Origin: Asterias amurensis
Taxonomy: Eukaryota; Echinodermata; Asteroidea; Forcipulatida; Asteriidae
DNA: 64,000 bases
Direction of reading: 5' to 3'
NCBI RefSeq assembly: GCF_032118995.1
Contig: NC_092649.1
Span: 18,045,332-18,109,331 of the forward strand
The notes under the pieces are model-generated. The model did not search any database, was not told where the DNA came from, and saw only the letters and a program-made list of their open reading frames with translations. Numbering within the stretch: the stretch's first letter is position 1; each line of letters starts with the position of its first letter. The position numbers and the translations under genes are program-made. This document shows positions 39,392-64,000 of this stretch, one piece after another.

Positions 39392-41595
39392 GATTTACAA
39401 TCAACGGGAGTATGTCAGGGTACATCTTTTCATTACCAAAGTATGACCCGACCTTGCTCGGCCAGTTTATATACGTCCGTAGAACCATCATCGAGTACCA
39501 ACACTAAAAAAACCTACAATAGCGAGTAATAAATCGAGCCACAAGACAGTTATGCACTGCAACCATGTTTTGTTATGAATAGTACTAGCCATGTAATTCA
39601 AAGCAGGGGGGGGGGGTTCGCATCGCACTCGCGACAATAATATGCTTACATGTACTACTAAAAATTAACTAAATAATTGAGTGCAATATCTTGAAAGCAG
39701 GAGCTATACGATGCATGCAAGTGTTATTCCCTTCGCCTTAATACAAGGTCTACAAAGGTTTCAACATTTGATGCAAACAACTAAATTAAACTCGCATAGA
39801 ACAGTTCGTTTTCCGTCCGTCCGATTTTATTCGCGACTTTGTTACATTACAAATGTGAGTAAAGTCGAGCACATAGAAAATAAAACCACAGGAAATATCG
39901 AAGATGGTAATCCGTAGCATAAACAATGTATGCCCAAATGTTGTGGGGGAAAGTATTTCACAGGCGTTAACCAATTCTGACCAATTTAGAAACACTGGTA
40001 CAGTTGTCATGGAAATCTTCAAATGAAGGCTGCGCATTTTCAAAAACATTTGTGCTCAAATTCAGAAATGCCTGAATTTCGAAGCACAAAATGATTTTCA
40101 AAAAAGCGCACTGACAGAAACCACCATTGAGGAGTCTGGATAGGAAATTATCATTTTAAGGGATTTGTTCCCTTTTAGTAAAAACAAAACCATCAAAAAA
40201 CAAGTTTGTAAACACATAAATTATATTAAGTAAATTTCTACTTTCGCTGAATGGTTCTTTTTTTTCTCTTTCTCGGGGCAAATCTGTACAAAGGGTATTT
40301 CTCAATAATTTAATGTTTTGAGGAAACTACCAATTATTTTCTAATTCTACAACAATCTTTCAAATTCCACTAGGGACTTCAATTTACAATACACCAAGCA
40401 AGGGGTCAGTTTCAGAAAGAGGTTTTTCATTAAAACAAAAAACTCAACAAAATCCGTTTCAAAATGTTCAATTTTTAACAAAACGTACATTAAACAGCGG
40501 CATAATACAAAATGTACCGGCAGTAAAAGCCCTGTTTTAATGAACATTTGATGTGGTTAGTTCATTGGCTGGTTCAAGATAAATCAGATAAAAACCAAGC
40601 ACTTAAACTTGGCTGTGGGTTTGATTGAACACATAAATTTTCTCTAAAAGAACTACAAACAAAAGCTAAAGTAAACCAACCAATTTTGTTTATTAAAGCC
40701 TTAACCGAAACTACTATAAAGAAAAGGGGAAAAGGGGAAAAAAGAAAAATAAAACAAAAATTTGAGCAGTCAGTCATTTCATTGAAAAAAATTATAATAG
40801 TGACCTAATAATGCTGTCAAATACTTGCATCTTAAAATGTTTAAGACTTATCTTTATAGGCAAATGGGGGAACTGTATTTTCATATTAAAAAAAATACAC
40901 TGCCACAAAATACAGCTTTCATTTTACAGGAAATGTCGAAGTCTGAAGTTCAAAAACTGCAGAGTGGGAACTGTGATGCCATCAAAGTTGCTAACAAACA
41001 CACTCTGAATTTAGTCAGTGTCAACAAATTGAAAAAGCTGCAATCAACATCCAGCTACTTTCTAAAATGTACCTTGGTAGCCGAGTTGCTGTCTCATACA
41101 TAGTTCACCCAAAATTTACTCTTCCGAAGAACCAATGATGTGTGAAAGGTGCTGCACATACAAAGCATAGTCATTTAAGATGAAGTCGGCATGTCAGTCG
41201 ACATGTCTTTGAAAAAAACAGTTTTTACACGCCACGCCTCCTTGAAACTGCACAAACGTGTGTATTTCACTGTCCGAACAAACCAGTCTAATGGCACCTT
41301 TGGACGGAACCTCTCTCTCGTGCAAGATAACAAGGTGATCACAATATTGAGATGCAGAGCGCAATAGACCGCTTGTGACATCACATGCTTAAAGAACACC
41401 CTCACTGGGACAAAAAGCGCAAATGATTGGACAATAGGCTGTTCTTTGTGCATAAAAAACATGCGCATGAGATCAGCGTCCCTATAGCGTTTCTCCTTAT
41501 TCAAGGGGTCTATAATGAAATGGTGTATGGATTTCATTAGTTTCAGAAAAAAAAGGAAAACAAAACAAAATTGGCGTGAGACAATTGGTTGTGAT
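39392..41595 (-). other. Probable Sec61 alpha 3' UTR
   Basis: A non-coding AT-rich stretch following the stop codon without a convincing gene on either strand. Long 3' UTRs are usual for this gene in animals. The exact end is unproven. Confidence 0.5.
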
Positions 41596-55805
<14,210 letters not shown>

Positions 55806-56005
55806 TTTGTTGACTTTGTCTCCTGTTTACAAGTCAAAAAAACCGACGAATAGGCCGGAAATTTTGTTCAAAAACCGACGTGATTTTGTCCCTGACTGAG
55901 ACTTTTCACGAACGGATGACGGAAAGGATTTCCAAAGGCATGGTACCCGCCCACCACCGACAACGCACGGTTTAATGGATGGGCACCAGCGATAAAATGG
56001 TTTGG

Positions 56006-56035
56006 TCACGTGACGTAATGTAAACGTGGACGTGT
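56006..56035 (-). promoter_or_regulatory. Candidate Sec61 alpha promoter element: E-box/ACGT cluster
   Basis: TCACGTGA (56006-56013) overlaps TGACGTAA (56011-56018), and GGACGTG lies at 56028-56034. These are about 200 bp upstream of the proposed start codon. ACGT-core sites of this kind are recognised by CREB/ATF, ATF6/XBP1 and MiT/USF factors, which regulate translocon genes in animals. Function is inferred from motif and position only. Confidence 0.4.
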
Positions 56036-57828
56036 ACAAAATGTGATTGTGGCGCCCAACTAATACATGTGTGGGTGTACCGTGTAAGTCGTTTGGGTAC
56101 CATACATAACTGATGAAGCCTTTTCGGCTGTTTACGAACTTGTGTACGTGGGATTATTGTGGGATGGGGGGGAGGGGTGGGTGCCAGTTCAGCAGAACCA
56201 TGGCAGGACACACCTGTTGCGTTGACCGATATTCATCAGCTTACAAGTGTGGGTGACTCCGATCGTTCTTTAAAATTGATTGGAGTTTTTGAGACAAAAA
56301 TAATGGTAAACTCTGGTCTGATTTTGGGGACGTGGTATCGAGGGGTCAATTTTAGGGGACACCTGGACAGTCCCGCCCACCCACATCACCTGGGTGTTTT
56401 TTTGTTTTGACTAAGCACACAAAAAGCCATGAGCCTCCAGTTTCAAACAATAACACATAGTTTAAACATTTTTTGTGTAGGCTAGAAACTGTGAATTTCA
56501 AAGGGGAGAATGTATTGGGAAATAATTATAATGCCCGGAACCAATGTGGACCTATTGTTCACGAATTTTGGAAACGTCTCTTAAATACACAACCCCAACT
56601 GGCCGGAGATGACGACACCCGACCCCATTCTGACTAAAGGCAAAGTGAGACCGTAATCGGTAATCTTGTGGGCAATCGTTCAATGTTTCCCTCGGGGATT
56701 TTTGTTTTCTTTTTCAGTAGTACAGAATTGCCATTCTCAACAAAATCCCTGATTTTTGTTTAAAGAAAGTTTGAATCGATAAAAGAGAAGAAAAAAAACT
56801 CCCCGATAAAAAAGCACTGGCGAAAGTGGCAAAAGAAATGCTTCCCGCAGTGCATGCAAAAACATGGCCGTTGCTCTTTATTGATGAGAGGCAAGGGTGG
56901 TGCGCAAGACTGTGAGATCAATTAGTAAATACACACTAAACAATTCTGGGTCATTTACCAAAATCCGGGTCCAAGAGTACCTGACTTATCATGGGGTCAG
57001 GTTAACCCAGTAACTGGTTAAAATAAAGAGATGTTGACCGGGATTGCGTCAGTTTGACAGTTTAACAATGTTTGTGTAATTTTCTGCACAAAGTCCCCGG
57101 GTCAGCAGAACCCACAATTAATGTTCACGTAATTATTTCATATTGTTTGATCACACAACAATAAACACTGTCTGCAATTATGTTTGTCAGTTACACCAGT
57201 CTGTTAAAAATACTTATTACTTCTAAAACTTAGGACCAGAAGAAAACCAAAGACATGCCGCCAACCATAAACGTTGTCCAAATAGAATACGTACATGTAC
57301 GTCACACATTAATTTGTCTGAAAACTCCGTTCACATCAGCATAGTTTTTGATTTAACATCTCTTATTAATAGGAGCTTAATTTAATCTTGGTACAACAGC
57401 CTTGAGTTGCATTTGCAGATATCTAATAAGTCTAAGTACTTATACTTTGTGCATGTTTTGATAATATGTATATATTTTTTAATGAAATATGCACAACTGA
57501 AAACAATGAATTAAATGCAAAATTAGGAATTGGTTCGGCCCGAAAGTTTAAAACAGGAAATGCGTTTTCATTATTTGGGAAAAACATTTTGGCATTTTAA
57601 TGAAAAAATGAGCCCCAATAAACCGTCGAGTAAAGCCCAAAACACTATACTGACTACACTATATTTTTTATCATAGGCCTAACACGTATCCATTAGTGAG
57701 AATTGTTCATCATGGTGTCTGAGAACTAAGGCATCTGTGACAATAAGTCATTATTTATCTCGAACTAATCCAGAAACTTATGAGAGAATTATAAAGCTAA
57801 ATGTGGCTCCAAATCAGTCAAAAGTTAG
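56036..57828. other. Intergenic stretch between the divergent Sec61 alpha and protease genes
   Basis: Nothing gene-like. Ordinary AT-rich DNA with a G-rich patch at 56162-56180. Confidence 0.6.
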
Positions 57829-57836
57829 TATAAAAG
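57829..57836 (+). promoter_or_regulatory. TATA box of the subtilisin-like protease gene
   Basis: TATAAAAG about 63 bp upstream of a perfect splice donor (gtaagt at 57892). A transcription start near 57860 would give a short non-coding first exon. Confidence 0.7.
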
Positions 57837-57859
57837 GGAACAGAAAGAGAGGATGGGTC

Positions 57860-57891
57860 ACAAGCTGTATCTCTAAAGCCTGACAAACAAG
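57860..57891 (+). other. Non-coding first exon of the protease gene
   Basis: Inferred from the TATA box and the donor AACAAG|gtaagt. It would splice to the acceptor ...tctatgatag just before attctcaacATG (58337). The start position is approximate. Confidence 0.6.
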
Positions 57892-58336
57892 GTAAGTGCT
57901 GGAGTGGTAGGGAGAGCACCGGGGGATCGGACTGCCCTGACCGATGTGGTTGAGGGCCATGTGCCCCGCAAGTTGTTGTTGGTCATTTTTCGTGCGGGTT
58001 TGGACTTTGGGTATACATCAGACAGTTTTCAGTGACGCTAATGTAATACAAATAATATGGCAGAATAAAACAATTGTTGCAGAGTATTTCAAGTTATTGG
58101 AGTCTTAGTTTACCAAGTTATTGAACAGTTTGCCATGATGACAAATTATTGTATGAATAGCAAAAGGCTATGCGTTTTTTATTTCTGCCAATTTGGTTTC
58201 GTTATTCCTAAAAAACACACAAGTATTTCTTAAAACCATGCCTTTTACAGGGGATACCATTTCTCTCCGTTCACCTAAGCATTATTTTGTTTTATTGTTC
58301 TTCTTTTTTCTCTTTTGTCTATGATAGATTCTCAAC

Positions 58337-61447
<3,111 letters not shown>

Positions 61448-61448
61448 G

Positions 61449-62189
61449 GTAAGGGACCGTTTTGTGTTACACACTATTACACTACAAACACTCCCAGCAC
61501 CATCTGGACCTCCAAAACCGGGATCAATTCTTGCCCAGATGCTTTTAGAGATGTATGAACGATTTGCGCATGTGTGACGAGGGAAAAAGGGGGGGGGGGA
61601 CACCCATACTATCAAGTTCCATTTTATATGTAGTTTGATAGTATGTTTTTTGTTGTTATTAAACAACAGATTTTTTTCGGCATACTATGCAGTGGTTGTT
61701 TAAATATTTGTAGCAGCTGAGTGGTTGAAATGTTGGTTTTAAAACCTCAATAAATCATGGCATCGAGCATGTTCACTTTTCTATACATATTAATACCATC
61801 AATCTCTTTTGGCGAAATTATAATTTGAGACGGCAGAGTATTCCTTTGCTAATTAGTGCACAAGTAAATAACCATTTGGTAAAGAACAATAGAGAGCTGT
61901 TGATATTTTAAAAACATTGCTAGCAAAGACCCACACTTTGAAGTTGATGCAATTGTAGAGAAATTAATGTGAGAAAGGCTTTAAGCATGTAGCCCTCTCA
62001 GACACCATTCCTACAACTTTGATCCAATTGAGCCAAGATGTTCACAGGTTGTTACTTCATGTTGGGACACACTATGAACAAAAATACTGGTCTGTAACAA
62101 AAATCAAAAGTATATGCATTGCCTTTACACCGACAAGAATGTATTAACAACTTTGATTAACACTGTTTCTTTTGTCTTTCCTTTTGTAG
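61449..62189 (+). other. Intron directly after the protease stop codon
   Basis: Donor TAAG|gtaagg at 61449, acceptor ...cttttgtag at 62189. Holds a diverged copy of the 387-bp element family (about 61830-62127, with AATAGAGAGCTGTTGATAT and GATGTTCACAGGTTGTTA). Confidence 0.7.
61830..62127 (-). mobile_element. Old TTAAAGGCAGTGGACAC-family MITE
   Basis: Recognised only by internal blocks (GGTAAAGAACAATAGAGAGC, CCAATTGAGCCAAGATGTTC, AATACTGGTCTGTAAC). Terminal repeats mostly lost. Confidence 0.5.
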
Positions 62190-62360
62190 GTAGCCCATAA
62201 TGCAGACATTGAAGAGGTCGAGTCCCTGAGATTGGTGACTATAAAATTAGGTAGTTTAAATAATATACAAGTTAATTTGTTTATATTTGTGTTTCTCATA
62301 CAAAGAAACGATAGATAATTGATGATGATGAATAAATAAAAAGTTCAGTAGAATAGAAAG
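62190..62360 (+). other. Protease 3' UTR exon
   Basis: Follows the acceptor at 62188-62189. Short, ends shortly after overlapping AATAAATAAA poly(A) signals. Confidence 0.65.
62331..62340 (+). terminator. Poly(A) signal of the protease gene
   Basis: Two overlapping AATAAA hexamers (62331-62336 and 62335-62340) within 150 bp of the last acceptor. Confidence 0.7.
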
Positions 62361-63309
62361 AAATCACGGATCTAAATTGGTCGCTTAATTTCGTCTGAGA
62401 CTTTTCGTATTTTGCAAGAACCCCCCCCCCCAAAAAAAAAAAAAAAGTCCCTGACACAATTTTTGGGGTAAAATAAATCAAATTAAGAGAATCTAATTTA
62501 TGTATTTCTTTGTTTTAGTACACATCGTTAACACAAACACACCGTCTGAACTTGCACGAGAAATAATATCCCAAAGTCATGCAATAACTTTTAACTCTTA
62601 AAGGTAGATTACATCATTTCCAGACATGAAAGCAAATTAGTATAAAGTTCCTATACAAAATAACTTCCTGGAGTGAAAGCTTATCATTCACAGTGTTCAG
62701 TGATATTATGTTGGTGTTGATGAATTTTTACGAAAACATGCAATTCTGTATCATTTCGAAGCAATGGTCACCGACCATCGTTTGAACGTGTGAGTTTTAA
62801 CACGGCAAGCTTAACATCATCACGATTTGCTCTTCTTCGCGACATCTTTCTCTCTTTTTTTCTGACAATAATGTAAACAAGTCACTGAAATGATACTACA
62901 TATCAAATCCTATTCCAAATTTTCTCGAAATTACAGCAATTACCAAGGATGTAATTTCCATGTTAAGAGTATTTTCGAACGTATATAAGCACAATACAAT
63001 AATAATCATCTTTTAAATATACACACACGTATCTACCGAACCAAAGATGAAAAAGGTTGGTGAAGAAATATACCTACTTGTAACAAAAAGAGTAAACTCC
63101 AGAAATTGTAAGTATGTAAACACAATTCAGCTCCTTTTAGAAAATGTCATCAAATTTAGAAAGTGAAATCAACTGATTTAGTTTGCTGATGATTCGCCTT
63201 GCCTAGCAGTTCACATTAAATGCAACATGATTAATAGCATATAAAAAAGAATGTACTCGCAACAGTTGATAAACCTTGTAAAATTGTTCATGTCAAATGG
63301 GATTTTGTT
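62361..63309. other. Intergenic stretch
   Basis: AT-rich with a poly-C/poly-A junction at about 62420-62445. No gene seen. Confidence 0.6.
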
Positions 63310-63597
63310 TAAAGGCATGGACGCTATTGTTAATTACTCAAAATTATTGTGAGCACAACAACTTTCTTGGTATTAAACGAGCAATGAAGAGCTATTGATT
63401 TTATAGAGAAACGGCTCCCTCTGAAATAGTTTGAGAAAGAGCTATAATTTCCCACTAAATAATATTCATTATTCTTTTGCCACTTCGATGATCAATTGAG
63501 TCAACATTTCACAGATTTGTTGTTTATAAATATGTTGATGAACAAAGTGAGACCACAGGTCTTTGACAATATTACTGAAGGTGTCCAGTGCATTATG
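63310..63597 (-). mobile_element. TTAAAGGCAGTGGACAC-family MITE, diverged copy
   Basis: TTTAAAGGCATGGACGCTAT at the left, ACTGAAGGTGTCCAGTGCAT at the right, with GAGAAACGGCTCCCTCTGAA and GACCACAGGTCTTTGACAA inside. About 100 bp shorter than full length. Confidence 0.75.
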
Positions 63598-63667
63598 CAT
63601 GTTCAATACTCCCAGGCTTGCGTAGTCTATTGACAAGGCAAATCGTATGTCTCAACAGTTGTTGCAG

Positions 63668-63789
63668 TATAGACCTTTTCGTAAATATTTATTTCGCAAA
63701 CGCTAACTGTTGACTGGGATGCATGCTAGTAGCACGCACCAGTAGCACCTCAATACACGTACTGAAGTATTTGCGATAAGGTCTATACG
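63668..63789. mobile_element. Small TIR element TATAGACCTTWTCG
   Basis: TATAGACCTTTTCGTAAATA at the left, GTATTTGCGATAAGGTCTATA at the right: about 20-bp inverted repeats around an 80-bp centre. It holds an AATAAA on the - strand (63688-63693) downstream of the next gene's stop codon. Confidence 0.7.
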
Positions 63790-63845
63790 GTCTTCATACT
63801 ATAGCGCCCTCCATTGTTTGAACTTCCACAGGCTGTACTTCATTT

Positions 63846-64000
63846 TTATGAGTAGCAGGGCACCTTGAATTTGCCATTGAGCAGATCAGCAAACACGGTT
63901 CCAGTGAATTCATGTGCCTTCATGATGTAACTATTGCAGCTATCGGAGAAGATACGGTAGTTGTGTTTCTGACTCTGGGGACCTGCACGTGAGGGTGGAC
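63846..64000 (-). CDS. C-terminal exon of an unrecognised gene, cut by the window edge
   Basis: On the - strand a frame runs in from the right edge for 50 codons to TAA (63846-63848). It includes HNYRIFSDSCNSYIMKAHEF and ends NGKFKVPCYS. Codon use and residue mix look coding, with balanced composition and three Cys. The family was not recognised and the 5' part lies outside the window. Whether the right edge is inside the exon or an intron cannot be told. Confidence 0.55.
   Translation of the reverse strand, partial: PPSRAGPQSQKHNYRIFSDSCNSYIMKAHEFTGTVFADLLNGKFKVPCYS

Overview
The window looks like nuclear DNA of a marine deuterostome invertebrate. An echinoderm, probably a sea star, is the best guess. 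Three observations point that way. The genes have short exons, GT-AG introns and long AT-rich introns. The encoded GATA factor resembles deuterostome GATA2/3. The non-coding DNA is packed with small terminal-inverted-repeat elements and tRNA-headed SINEs of the kind common in echinoderm genomes. The taxon is an inference: no sequence search could be run.

Layout. (1) From 1 to about 30 kb, + strand: one GATA1/2/3-class transcription factor gene with five coding exons (421-730, 5411-5992, 11847-11992, 16775-16900, 28090-28482). They join in frame to 518 codons with both zinc fingers. The first visible exon opens with a splice acceptor, so the promoter and a non-coding first exon lie to the left of the window. 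(2) From 28.5 to 39.4 kb: an intergenic stretch with no gene I can support, rich in local duplications (a 212-bp tandem array, a 17-bp minisatellite, a 202-bp duplication and a 185-bp duplication carrying two perfect TGACGTCA sites). (3) From 39.4 to 56.0 kb, - strand: the Sec61 alpha translocon subunit gene, 13 exons joining to 475 codons, with a divergent promoter candidate at about 56.0 kb. (4) From 57.8 to 62.4 kb, + strand: a complete secreted proteinase K-type subtilisin (S8A) gene. It has a TATA box, a non-coding first exon, seven coding exons (375 residues), an intron one base after the stop codon, and a poly(A) signal. (5) From 63846 to the right edge, - strand: the last exon of an unrecognised gene.

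The genes do not form a functional set. A developmental transcription factor, a housekeeping ER translocon subunit and a secreted, probably digestive, protease simply lie side by side. Sec61 alpha and the protease are divergently transcribed about 2 kb apart. Sec61 is the general route by which secreted enzymes such as this protease enter the ER, but nothing in the sequence shows shared regulation.

The most unusual material is in the repeats. A 647-bp element at 54814-55460 has a perfect 10-bp target duplication and is built from about 16 copies of an 11-bp word. Small inverted-repeat elements carry hammerhead-ribozyme-like cores (33419-33462, 29484-29526, relic at 32768-32808). A nine-copy family of about 387-bp elements starts with TTAAAGGCAGTGGACAC. 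There is also a clean nested insertion of one miniature element into another at 46651-46910. I found no CRISPR array, no intact tRNA or rRNA gene, no intact retroelement coding region and no clear evidence of a new gene system.
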